A stretch of 64,000 nt of DNA from Pseudidiomarina donghaiensis (GTDB taxonomy: Bacteria > Pseudomonadota > Gammaproteobacteria > Enterobacterales > Alteromonadaceae): the NCBI RefSeq assembly GCF_900116895.1, contig NZ_FPCF01000001.1, positions 434,001-498,000 of the forward strand, read 5' to 3'. Numbering within the stretch: the stretch's first letter is position 1; the number at the start of each line of letters is the position of its first letter. Under the pieces are notes generated by a model. It was given only the letters and a program-made list of their open reading frames with translations, was not told the origin of the DNA and made no database searches. Shown piece by piece: positions 41,801 through 50,600 of the stretch. The position numbers were made by a program, and so were the translations under genes.

Positions 41801-42793
41801 GGCCCAGCGTTTACCTTTAACGTGTGGTTTGAATTAGACACTGAAAACGTCTACGTGAACTTGCTTGATGTGGCTCAAGGTGATGCCCCGTATGGCACCA
41901 TTATGGGCATGGAGAACCTTGATGGTTCTGACGGTGGTTCAGTAAGCTTTGACAGTTTGAACCCACCAACGGATGCCTCAACCACAGCACTTGCTTATAT
42001 ACCAGGAACCACGGCCTCAGTAGTTGTTAATGCAACTGCACAAGTGGCTGACTTTGGTGACATTGGTGGTGCTAGCGGTGAAGGTTTACATAGCCGTGCA
42101 GTGACGATTGATGTGACTGAAGCTGTAGGTAGCCCACAGCGTAGTTTCACTACGATGATGAGCGCAGAAAGCGGAAGTGAAATAGCGGAAGCTGTATTGC
42201 CAATTCGCATTGCGCCAAACGGTGCGCTACAAGGCGAAGTGGTAGCAGCGCCTGAAAACGGTAGTGTAACTTTTGACGGCTTAGTGGCAAGCTACACGCC
42301 AAATGCTGGCTTTGTCGGTGAAGATAGCTTTAGTTATCGCGCGGTGGATGCAGATGGCCAGGTTTCTGGTACCAACACCATTGCCGTTACGGTGACTAAT
42401 ACGGCACCTGAAGTTACGGCTGCAGGTCCTGAGTCGGCTGACGGCGGTGATACGGTTGAGCTTGAAGCAACAGGTACCGATGCTGATGAAGACAACCTAA
42501 CCTATACCTGGGTACAAACTGCTGGCCCAGAGGTTGAACTGACTGGTGCGGCGAGCGCGACAGCTAGCTTCACGGTTCCGCAACTAGATGACGAAAGTAC
42601 AGTGACGTTTACTGTGACAGCGTCAGATGGTGCGGCGGAAGCTGAAGCTTCTGTGTCGGTTACGTTAACAGCATCTGAAGCCGAGCCTGAACCTGAGCCG
42701 GAAACACCAACATCAAGTAGCTCAAGCAGCTTTGGCTGGTTGTTTACCCTGTTGGCATTACCGTTGGTTTGGTTGCGTCGACGCTTCGCATAG
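38831..42793 (+). CDS. Subtilisin-family (S8) secreted peptidase with PA domain and GlyGly-CTERM-like tail
   Basis: The 1320-residue exported protease has a signal peptide to about residue 27 and an I9-type propeptide (about 62-180). The catalytic domain has Asp211 (AVIDTGID), His276 (NGHGTHVAG), oxyanion Asn in SAGNSGPG and Ser594 (SGTSMAGPHV). A PA domain is inserted at about 440-540 (SRGTCSFEQKANTVQ). Beta-sandwich domains follow, and a cadherin/Ig-like repeat (about 1130-1280). A Ser-rich linker and FGWLFTLLALPLVWLRRR end the protein, as in GlyGly-CTERM proteins processed by rhombosortase. It is a close paralogue of the next gene and has its own terminator at 42828. Confidence 0.93.
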   Translation: MITTSSRLSTIAVAVAAGLTGMTAVAAQQLTPVEGKLKAVEQVAATVKNKQAIKQANQRAQLSRYIIEFDNAPVATYRGGLPGLAATSAQATGAKQLDVKAQPVQSYSAFLLNQQRQTLGAIQRSVPGIQTERQLTLTFNGAIVNYNGGSLSPAEFKKRLMQIDGVKAVYEDELYYVDMDASNDLINASEAWQVLGGQASAGSGVNVAVIDTGIDFAHPMFTDNGHDAPDLGVTDDYCATNAGVCNDKLAVARYFPAPSSVHPDEFMDSPMDMNGHGTHVAGTSVGNPVSVTYNGIALNFSGVAPGSNLLVYKALWMTADGRGSGLTSSLASALEAAAADGADVINNSWGGGAGGSPSSSPYKSIMESLDEMGVVTVTSAGNSGPGATTVGCPGCIEETITVASTQTGRVFANEVDVTGYGNAPARLGNGNFELVEPITADLLPAAQLDEANIEACTAFEAGAFDGKIALVSRGTCSFEQKANTVQAAGAVGMVLYNNEDGVIIMNMGAATLPGVSILQADGLAIEEAWEEGMQATIQPNFIENVAANVDIMSDFSSRGPNGDPSMLKPEIAAPGSDILSAAPGQGFAEMSGTSMAGPHVAGAAALVIANNGDLVPQQVKSILMTSANTNIKKEDGETAADAFDIGAGRLDMATAMNTALTVDVASFANPICISTCSFDRTVTSLADEATEWNASVSFVDPNMSADFASSISVDANGSADLSVTIDGTYAAEGWNFGTLTLTEASGTYADVKMPIAVYTALSTDTGALTGGITEGSATTGEDMVTSIINAMGYTGEEVTLTAQYPTDEAFVLDADSVAVVETGSTATSSEFDAETRSFTWVGTQTDVPGEVTMTDASASFPYANLSLDDLAASIPDFSYESACVEGCDETVLSLDLSAVDYTWEFGGEAYTDIHMWENGVVEFGPGGALYTFITQDLPNPSDPNGIVAAFWNDFEIFAEDGEMRYALVGDETSTYLILEWFQVREWNDPTGPAFTFNVWFELDTENVYVNLLDVAQGDAPYGTIMGMENLDGSDGGSVSFDSLNPPTDASTTALAYIPGTTASVVVNATAQVADFGDIGGASGEGLHSRAVTIDVTEAVGSPQRSFTTMMSAESGSEIAEAVLPIRIAPNGALQGEVVAAPENGSVTFDGLVASYTPNAGFVGEDSFSYRAVDADGQVSGTNTIAVTVTNTAPEVTAAGPESADGGDTVELEATGTDADEDNLTYTWVQTAGPEVELTGAASATASFTVPQLDDESTVTFTVTASDGAAEAEASVSVTLTASEAEPEPEPETPTSSSSSSFGWLFTLLALPLVWLRRRFA

Positions 42794-42827
42794 CCGAAAA
42801 ACTAAATAACTAACTGTTATAAAAAGC

Positions 42828-42857
42828 AAAAGCGGCAGTAACCCTGCCGCTTTTTTG
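42828..42857 (+). terminator. Rho-independent terminator
   Basis: The stem aaaagcggcag (42828-42838) pairs with ctgccgctttt (42844-42854) over a 5-nt loop and is followed by T residues. It ends the first subtilase transcript. Confidence 0.85.
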
Positions 42858-42867
42858 TGTCTGAAAT

Positions 42868-42893
42868 ATTTTGTTACACCTGAGTAACAAAAT
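42868..42893. promoter_or_regulatory. Operator-like palindrome upstream of second subtilase
   Basis: A perfect 10-bp inverted repeat attttgttac/gtaacaaaat with a 6-nt spacer, about 95 nt upstream of the ATG at 42989. It could be a regulator site or part of a transcript hairpin. Confidence 0.45.
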
Positions 42894-42936
42894 AGCTTCT
42901 TTCGTAAATTTTATGTGGTAAATTCGTACGGTGCAT

Positions 42937-42952
42937 TTGTACAACTGTACAA
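42937..42952. promoter_or_regulatory. Operator-like dyad TTGTACA-N2-TGTACAA
   Basis: A perfect 7-bp dyad with a 2-nt spacer, 36 nt before the second subtilase ATG. Its place near the likely promoter suggests a repressor or activator site; no known regulator is assigned. Confidence 0.45.
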
Positions 42953-42988
42953 GCTGCCATTGTAATTAACAGACACAAGGGAAGAGCA

Positions 42989-45900
42989 ATGAAAACAACT
43001 CTAAAAGCTCGTTGGTCCACACTCGCTGTCGCGGTTGCTGCTGCAACTACGATGTCGGCTGCCGTGGCACAAGAGCTACAAGCGGTTGATGCTAAACTTC
43101 AAGCGGTTGAGCAAACTGCGGAACGTAATCTGAACAAGGTTCCACGAAAAGTTCAAGGCGGCTTACAACGTGAAGCATTTCAACCTACTCGTTTCTTAAT
43201 TGAATTTGTTGAGCCGGCAGTGGCCACTTATAAAGGTGGTATTGCGGGCTTTGAAGCTACTTCTGCGAAAGCGACAGGGCAACAACGCCTTGACATTAAC
43301 TCGCGCAAGGTAGAGTCATACGCGGACTATTTGGCTAAGCGTCAAAGCTTAGTGATGTCTGAGGTGAAAAAGCGTATTCCTGACCTTGAAGAAAAAGCGA
43401 GTTTAACGCTGACGTTTAACGGTGTGATTGTTGAGTATCATGGCGGTGACTTGAAGCAGCGTTTGCGTGGCGTGCCAGGCGTTAAAGCGGTTCACGAAGA
43501 CAGCGTTGTTTATGTGAATATGGACGCTTCAAACGACCTTATCGGTACAGCTGAAGCTTGGCAACAGCTCGGTGGCCAAGCAGCTGCTGGTAAAGGTGTG
43601 AATGTTGCCGTTATTGATACCGGTATCACTTTTGATCACCCCATGTTTGCTGACAATGGTCACGACCCTGTTACAGTTGCAGGCGAAGTGGGTGCTGACT
43701 GGTGTGAAGTAAACCCTGACGTGTGTAACGACAAGATTGCCGTGGCACGTTTTTATGAAGCGGGTAGCTCGGTGCACCCAGATGAATTCATGGACTCGCC
43801 ATGGGACATGAACGGTCACGGTACTCACGTAGCGGGTACAGCTGTCGGTAACCCAGTTAGCGCAACTTATAATGGCGTAGCGATGAACTTCTCAGGTGTC
43901 GCACCTGGTGCTAACTTGATGGTGTACAAAGCGTTATGGCAAACCGTTGATGGCCGTGGTTCTGGCTTAACCTTAAGTTTGGCCGAAGCGCTTGAAAATG
44001 CAGCGGAAGACGGCGCAGACGTGATTAACAACTCGTGGGGCGGCGGTGCTGGTGGTTCTCCAGCCAACAGCTACTACACCAGCATTATGCAGTCGTTAGA
44101 CGAAATGGGTGTGGTTACCGTTACTTCTGCTGGTAACTCTGGCCCAGGCCCGGTTACCGTTGGTTGCCCAGGTTGTATTGAAGAAACCATTACTGTTGCA
44201 AGTACGCAAACGGGTCGTGTTTTTGGTAACGAGCTTGAAGTCACTGGCTTTGACCCAATTGCCGCGAACATGGGTAACGGTAACTTCCAAGTGAATGAAG
44301 CCATTACTGCTGAACTGTTGCCTGCGTCACAAGTTGATGACACCAACATTGAAGCTTGTAACGCGTTTGAAGCCGATGCATTTGCAGGCAAAATCGCAAT
44401 GGTTAGTCGCGGTTCTTGTTCGTTTGAACAGAAAGCCAACACGGTTCAAGCGGCTGGCGCTGTAGGCATGGTGTTATACAACAATGCTGAAGGCATCATC
44501 ATTATGAGCATGGGCGCGGCAACCTTGCCGGGTGTGTCTATTCTGCAAGCGGATGGCCTGGCCATTGAAGAAGCTTGGGAAGCAGGCATGCAAGCCTCTA
44601 TTAATCCAAACTTCCGCGAAATTAACGAAGCAGCAGTCGACATTATGTCCGACTTCAGCTCGCGTGGCCCGAACGGTGATTCTTCGTTCTTGAAACCAGA
44701 AATTGCAGCGCCAGGTAGCGATATCTTGTCTGCGGCGCCTGGTCCAGGTTTAGCGATGATGAGCGGTACTTCAATGGCTGGCCCACATGTAGCTGGTGCT
44801 GCGGCATTGGTTATTGCTGGCTATGACAATGACTTAACGCCACAGCAAGTGAAGTCTATTTTGATGACTTCTTCTAAAGGCGGTATTTTGAAAGAAGACG
44901 GTGAAACACCTGCTGACCCATTTGATGTGGGTGCTGGTCGTCTTGAAATGCCGACGGCAATGAATACCGGTGTTACTTTCGACCGCGCTTCATTTGCTAA
45001 TAACATGTGTGTGAACACTTGTACCTTTACACGCACGGCCACTAACCTTGGGGGTGCAGACGCAAACTGGCAGGTTTCTGTTGCGTTTAACAACCCAAGT
45101 GTAAGTGCAACTTTCACTGAGTCGTTAGCGTTAGAAGCTGGTGGTACTGGTACGTTTGAAATGGAAATTAACGGCGCACTTGCTGGTGAAGGCTGGCAGT
45201 TCGGTCACGTTACTTTCACCGACGCAAACGGTACTTATGCTGATGCTGTATTGCCTGTTGCGGTTTATACTGCGCTTTCAGAAGACTCAACAATTATTGC
45301 TGCAGGCGTAACTGCGGGCGAGTTGTTGGCAGGTACTGATTTCACCATGTCGGCTATAGCTGGCCTTGGTGGTACCGGTGAAGAAGTGACGCTTTCAGTA
45401 CAATACCCAACTGATGAATTGTTCGTTATTGACGAGTCGTCATTGATGGTCACTGAAGAGCTAAGCACCCCAACTTCGTCTGAATACAACGCTGAAGCCC
45501 GCTCATTTACTTGGGTAGGTACGCAAGAGAAGTCAGCTGACGAAGCGGCTGTGTTTAGCGCCGCGGGTTCATTCCCATTTGCTGGTTTAGGCTTAGATAC
45601 CTTGCAAGCGGTTTACGGTATTCCCCACAACAAAGTATGTGTGGAAGGCTGTGATGAAACTTACCTCACGATTGACCTAACCGCTGTTGGCGATGTGTGG
45701 AACATGGGTGGCACTTCGCACACCATGCTGCATATGTGGAGCAATGGTTTCGTTGAAATTGGCGAACAGCGTTCAATGACACCATTTATGCCTGGTTTTA
45801 TGCCAGAAGTAGACGGTACTGACGGCGTTGTTGCACCATTGTGGTCAGACTTCCAGTTTAACGCCGGCGAAGGTGAAATGCGTTATGCCTTGGTTAATGC

Positions 45901-46936
45901 AGGTAGCGATAGCTACTTAATTCTGGAGTGGTACAACGCGCTTGCATGGAATAGTCCGGATTACCCAGAAGCAGACAACGGTGAACGTTATACCTTTAAT
46001 GCTTGGTTCCGTTTAGGTACTAACGAGGTGTACTACAATTACATCGAAACTGGTACTGAAACTCCGTACTGGGGTGCAGCGATCGGTATCGAAGATACCA
46101 CGGGTACTGTAGGTTCAACTGTATTCTACGGTTATGACGGTGCTTATCCGGCCAACGGCGGTAGTTACGGTGCGTTGATTGAAGAAGGCGCTAACGGTAC
46201 GGTACAAGTTGACTTAGCAGCGAACGTTGCAACCTTTGGTGATGTTGCAGCAGTTGCGGCTGAAGGCAGCCACTCGCGCGCCCTGACCATTGACTTAACT
46301 GACGCTGTGGGTGAACAAGGACGCGAGTTCTTAACCATGCTGAATGTTAGCTCTGGTGAGTTGTCGTACGACGCTGTATTACCTATGCACGTGAACCCAA
46401 CAGGCACGCTAAGTGTTGAAACGGTAACTGCTGCAGAAAACGGTACAGTAAGCTTTGATGGTATGGTGGCAACGTACACTACGCCAGCTGGCTGGACCGG
46501 TACTGATAGCTTTACCTACCGTGTGGTTGACGAGAATGGTGGTGTTTCAACTGAAAACACTGTGTCTATCTCGATTACCAATGCTGCACCTTCGGTAAGC
46601 GTGACTGCACCGTCTTCAGTAAACGTTGATGCTTCAGTTAGCTTAGACGCAAGTGCTTCTAGCGATGCTGACGGCGATACCTTGACCTATCAATGGCAAT
46701 TGATTGATGGCCCAACCATTTCATTGGCGAACGCCAACACTGCGGTAGCAAGCTTTACTGCGCCACGTGTTGACGCAACTTCTGAAGCGACGTTCTTGTT
46801 AACAGTTTCTGATGGTATTGAAACTGTGCAGTCGCAGCACACTGTCACTATCGTGAAGAAAGACAGCAGTGCGTTCGGTTGGTTGTTTGTATTGTTAGGT
46901 CTGCCTTTAGTATGGTTGCGCCGCCGCGCAGTATAA
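42989..46936 (+). CDS. Subtilisin-family (S8) secreted peptidase, paralogue of the preceding gene
   Basis: The 1315-residue secreted protease has the same architecture as its neighbour. It has a signal peptide (to about residue 27), an I9-like propeptide, Asp210, His277 and Ser595 in intact motifs, an inserted PA domain (SRGSCSFEQKANTVQ), beta-sandwich domains and a PKD/cadherin-like repeat. The tail ends FGWLFVLLGLPLVWLRRR. The catalytic halves are nearly identical and the C-terminal domains are more diverged (for example around MWSNGFVEIG). That points to tandem duplication followed by change in the substrate-facing parts. The ATG has a gggaagag site. Confidence 0.93.
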   Translation: MKTTLKARWSTLAVAVAAATTMSAAVAQELQAVDAKLQAVEQTAERNLNKVPRKVQGGLQREAFQPTRFLIEFVEPAVATYKGGIAGFEATSAKATGQQRLDINSRKVESYADYLAKRQSLVMSEVKKRIPDLEEKASLTLTFNGVIVEYHGGDLKQRLRGVPGVKAVHEDSVVYVNMDASNDLIGTAEAWQQLGGQAAAGKGVNVAVIDTGITFDHPMFADNGHDPVTVAGEVGADWCEVNPDVCNDKIAVARFYEAGSSVHPDEFMDSPWDMNGHGTHVAGTAVGNPVSATYNGVAMNFSGVAPGANLMVYKALWQTVDGRGSGLTLSLAEALENAAEDGADVINNSWGGGAGGSPANSYYTSIMQSLDEMGVVTVTSAGNSGPGPVTVGCPGCIEETITVASTQTGRVFGNELEVTGFDPIAANMGNGNFQVNEAITAELLPASQVDDTNIEACNAFEADAFAGKIAMVSRGSCSFEQKANTVQAAGAVGMVLYNNAEGIIIMSMGAATLPGVSILQADGLAIEEAWEAGMQASINPNFREINEAAVDIMSDFSSRGPNGDSSFLKPEIAAPGSDILSAAPGPGLAMMSGTSMAGPHVAGAAALVIAGYDNDLTPQQVKSILMTSSKGGILKEDGETPADPFDVGAGRLEMPTAMNTGVTFDRASFANNMCVNTCTFTRTATNLGGADANWQVSVAFNNPSVSATFTESLALEAGGTGTFEMEINGALAGEGWQFGHVTFTDANGTYADAVLPVAVYTALSEDSTIIAAGVTAGELLAGTDFTMSAIAGLGGTGEEVTLSVQYPTDELFVIDESSLMVTEELSTPTSSEYNAEARSFTWVGTQEKSADEAAVFSAAGSFPFAGLGLDTLQAVYGIPHNKVCVEGCDETYLTIDLTAVGDVWNMGGTSHTMLHMWSNGFVEIGEQRSMTPFMPGFMPEVDGTDGVVAPLWSDFQFNAGEGEMRYALVNAGSDSYLILEWYNALAWNSPDYPEADNGERYTFNAWFRLGTNEVYYNYIETGTETPYWGAAIGIEDTTGTVGSTVFYGYDGAYPANGGSYGALIEEGANGTVQVDLAANVATFGDVAAVAAEGSHSRALTIDLTDAVGEQGREFLTMLNVSSGELSYDAVLPMHVNPTGTLSVETVTAAENGTVSFDGMVATYTTPAGWTGTDSFTYRVVDENGGVSTENTVSISITNAAPSVSVTAPSSVNVDASVSLDASASSDADGDTLTYQWQLIDGPTISLANANTAVASFTAPRVDATSEATFLLTVSDGIETVQSQHTVTIVKKDSSAFGWLFVLLGLPLVWLRRRAV

Positions 46937-46981
46937 TCGCGCGATGACAATGTAAACGTTAAGATACTGTTATTTTGATGC

Positions 46982-47020
46982 AAACGGCGATAGGATAGAC
47001 CTATCGCCGTTTTTTTTTAC
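46982..47020 (+). terminator. Rho-independent terminator
   Basis: A 13-bp stem aaacggcgatagg/cctatcgccgttt with a 5-nt loop, followed by seven T residues, ends the second subtilase transcript. Confidence 0.9.
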
Positions 47021-47034
47021 GTGAGGGTATAAGC

Positions 47035-47508
47035 ATGAATGTTAAGGGATTGTCTGTTGTAAGCATGGCTGTTGCAGTTGCTTTGACGGTTGCTGGCTGT
47101 GTCGATAAAGAAAATGTGAACACAGATGCGCTGAACGAGGTTGATACCGATATTAGCGCCAAGGAGCAGACCATGAACCCTGTTGAAGACGGATCACGCG
47201 ATGCGCGCTTGCGTTCGCTCGATAACCAAATTCGCTCGATGGTTGGTATTGCTCGTGCTGACAGTCTTGACCAGTGTCGCATGATTGCGGTGGGCAAGCG
47301 CGCTTGTGGCGGCCCTGAGTACTATATTGCCTATTCATTGCAGGTAACTGATGAGTCGGCGTTAAAGCAGTTGGTGAGTGAGTACACGAAGCTGCGCATT
47401 GAGCATATTCAAGAAACTGGCGAAATGGGCACCTGTGAGGTGATTCCTGAGCCGGTACTCGACCTTAATGGCGGCATTTGCCGCGCGCTACCAACGAATA
47501 CGATGTAG
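47035..47508 (+). CDS. Small lipoprotein of unknown function
   Basis: The 157-residue protein has the lipobox LTVAGC (Cys about 22). An acidic mature N-terminus (VDKENVNTDALNEVDTD) follows, and a possibly folded C-terminal part with four Cys residues (DQCRM, KRACGG, TCEVI, GGICRA), suggesting disulfides. It lies 14 nt after the subtilase terminator, so it has its own promoter or depends on readthrough. The stop TAG comes from a family 1 repeat (acgatgTAGcccggcg). No known family. Confidence 0.65.
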   Translation: MNVKGLSVVSMAVAVALTVAGCVDKENVNTDALNEVDTDISAKEQTMNPVEDGSRDARLRSLDNQIRSMVGIARADSLDQCRMIAVGKRACGGPEYYIAYSLQVTDESALKQLVSEYTKLRIEHIQETGEMGTCEVIPEPVLDLNGGICRALPTNTM

Positions 47509-47627
47509 CCCGGCGTTCTACGCCGGGACGAGCGCAGCGAGGTCATACTCGCCACATGACCAAAGCTCAAACATTAACAGGGCTGAGCCCTACCCGGCGT
47601 ACTTTTTGACAAAACACGGCCGGGCTA
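47506..47627. repeat. Family 1 cluster between convergent genes
   Basis: The left hairpin (cccggcgttctacgccggg) starts with the TAG of the lipoprotein gene. The inverted right end (gccgggctac) supplies the TAG stop of the convergent sensor kinase on the other strand. Confidence 0.9.
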
Positions 47628-50600
47628 CCGGTCAAGGTATTTCAGCAGTGACTTCAGGGCGGCTGGTTTAACCGGCTTGGCCAAGAAATGCAGTTGTTCG
47701 GCGCGTGCGCGGCTGCGCACGCCGTCGTCATTCATGGCGGTAACTAAGGCGCCAGACAAATTATCCCCCCATAACTTCCGCAATTCTTGAGCGAGGCTTA
47801 AGCCATCGTGTTCGTCGTCGCCTAGTTGGTAGTCTAATAAAATGCCGGTTGGACGCGGGTGGGTTGCGGCGTATTCAAGCGCGGTGGCGCTGCTGGTAAA
47901 GGTTTCGACGGTACAGCCCCACTTTTCTAACAGTGCGCGCATGGCGTTGAGATTTTCTTGATCGTCGTCCACACACACCATGGTTAAGCCTTGGTGTAAA
48001 TCACTGGTGTTTGGCTGTGCTGGCTTTTCGTGTACTTGGGCTTCGTTGCCTAAAGGTACTTGTACCGAGAAGCAACTACCCGAGCCTTCAACGGTTTGCA
48101 GGCGCAGCTCGCAATGTAATTGTTCACTCATACGCTTGGCGACACTTAAACCTAGCCCAACGCCTTCAACGCGGGTGTTGGAGCCGCGGTAAAATGCATC
48201 AAAAATGCGATGCCGTTGCTGGGCAGTAATACCAAGCCCAGTGTCATACACGGCTATCAGCAAGTAGTCACCACGGCGGCGTACGCCGAGTAAGACCTTG
48301 CCGTTGTCGCGGTTGTATTTTACCGCGTTAGACAAAAAGTTTTGCACAATACGGCGCAAATACGTTGGGTCGGTGTACACCACGCCGTCATGAATACGAG
48401 CCTTAAGGTTAATGCCACGCTGCTCTGCCAGCACGCTATATTCATGCAGTAACGGCTGTAGCACGGAGCTTAGTCGCACATGCCTAAAGCGCGGTTGTAA
48501 TGCGCCTTGGTCCATTTTAGCAATTTGTAGCAAGGTGCTTAGCAAGTGTTCTGTTGAGGCTAATGCCGTGTCTAATTTTTGGGTTAGTTGCAAATTGTTG
48601 GGGCTTAATGTTTGCTCGTCCATCGCCGACAAATACAAGCGTGCGGCGTTAAGCGGTTGCAAAATATCGTGGCTGGCTAGCGCCAAAAAGCGGGTTTTTG
48701 ACGCATTGGCTTCTTCGGCTTCTTGCTTGGCCTTTTTTAGTTCAACTTCAACGGTGCGACGGCGATCAATTTCTTCGGTGAGCTCGTTGTTGATTTCTCG
48801 AATTTTCTTCTGCCGTATATTAATGCGCTGCTCTAGGTCTATGTTGGCTTCTTCTAGCGCCTGCTGAGTTTCTACGTGTTCAGTAATGTCGGTGAATGAG
48901 GTTACAAAGCCGCCGTTGGGAAGCGGGTTACCCACCATTTCGATCACGCGGCCGTCACCACGGCGACGAATAAAGCGGTGCGGCGAGCCCACCTGCATGT
49001 GCTTCAAGCGCTTGGCAACAAGCTCTTCAATTTCGCCCGGGCCACATTCGCCGCGCTCGGCGTTATAACGAATTAAAGTGGCTATGGGCTGGCCCGGCTT
49101 GACCATGCCGTCGGGGTAATTAAATAGGTCTAAGTAACGCTTGTTCCATGCCACTAAACGCAGCTCGGCGTCAACCACACTAATGCCCTGAGCCAGGTTT
49201 TCAAGCGAGCTAAACAAGATTGATTGCTGGGTTTGCAAGGCCTGGGTGGTGTCGTCAAAAAAGTGCACCACTTCTTCTAGGTGCAAGCGCCTGTCGCGCA
49301 GTGCTGCTTCTACCAGTGACCGCGCTGTTGCAGCGCCCAGCACCCCGGTGAGTACCCGTTCTACGTAGTCAATGAATTCACGCGAGGCGACGTCTTCTTT
49401 ATTGGTATGGCTGGTGTTGTTGCCTTGTGACTCGGCAAAGTAGTCGAGCAATTGGGCCGTGCGTTGCTCTCCGACAAAGGTCTGCAGTAGTAACATCATG
49501 TCGCCGTTGGTGGCCTGATGGTGCCGGCCGACGGTGTGCTCTTGCACCCGTGAGCGCGGTTTGACAAATGCCGTTGCTTGAATGCGATCAATCAGGCGCG
49601 GCTGAGCCATTAGCGAGAATATGATGTAAAACGCAGTGTTCACCGCTAGGCTAATCACTGTGCCTTGGGTAATAATGCTAGTGTCAGTGCTGTCGTGCGG
49701 TAGGTACATTGGCACCGCCACGGCAAATAGCCATGCAATTAAGCCAGTTCCCAAGCCTACGTAAACGCCACGTGCGTGGCCGCGGCGCCAGTACAAGCCA
49801 CCCAGTACCGCCGGTAATAACTGCAGAACCACAGAAAAGGCGAGTAAGCCGATGCTGACTAAGCCGGTGCCGGCTGCCCAGAAGTAATAGCAAAGGTAGC
49901 TGAGCAATAAAATAATCGCGATAGCAACGCGGCGAATGAGCAATAGTCGCCGTTGGAATCCGGTGGGAAAGCTGGTGGGTAAACTGCTGCGACGTTGTAA
50001 AATAATCGGCATGATCACGTCGTTGGTAACCATGGTGCTTAAGGTTACCGAGGCGATGATAACCATGGCGGTAGCGGCGGAAAAACCACCGATGTAAATA
50101 AACACCGCAAGCCAGGTTTGGTCATGTAAAAGAGGCAGACGCAGGGCGTAGGTGTCGCCGTCGACACCGCCCAAAAACAAGCTGCCGCTTAAGGCAATGG
50201 GCACAATGGCCGCAGCTATTAACACTAAGTACAGTGGAAAGCCCCAGCGGGCGGTTTTTAAGTGGTTGACGTTGACGTTATCAACGACAGCTACGTGAAA
50301 CTGTCGTGGCAGACATAGAATAACGCCTGCCGCCATAAAGGTTTGCACAATAAAGTCAAATTCGGTGAGCGCTTCCCAGCTCCAGGCTTTGCTGGTTGGG
50401 TGACTAAGTTGCTGCCACATGCTGGTTGGCGACGCTTCACTGAACAGTAGGTAAGCAAATACGGCCGCGGCGAGCAGCGCGACTAGCTTCACTGCCGACT
50501 CAAAAGCAATGGCCAAAATCATGCCGTTGCGGTATTCGGTCACCTCGATATGGCGCGTGCCGAACAGCATGGCGAACACCGCCATAATGGCTGCTGCCAC

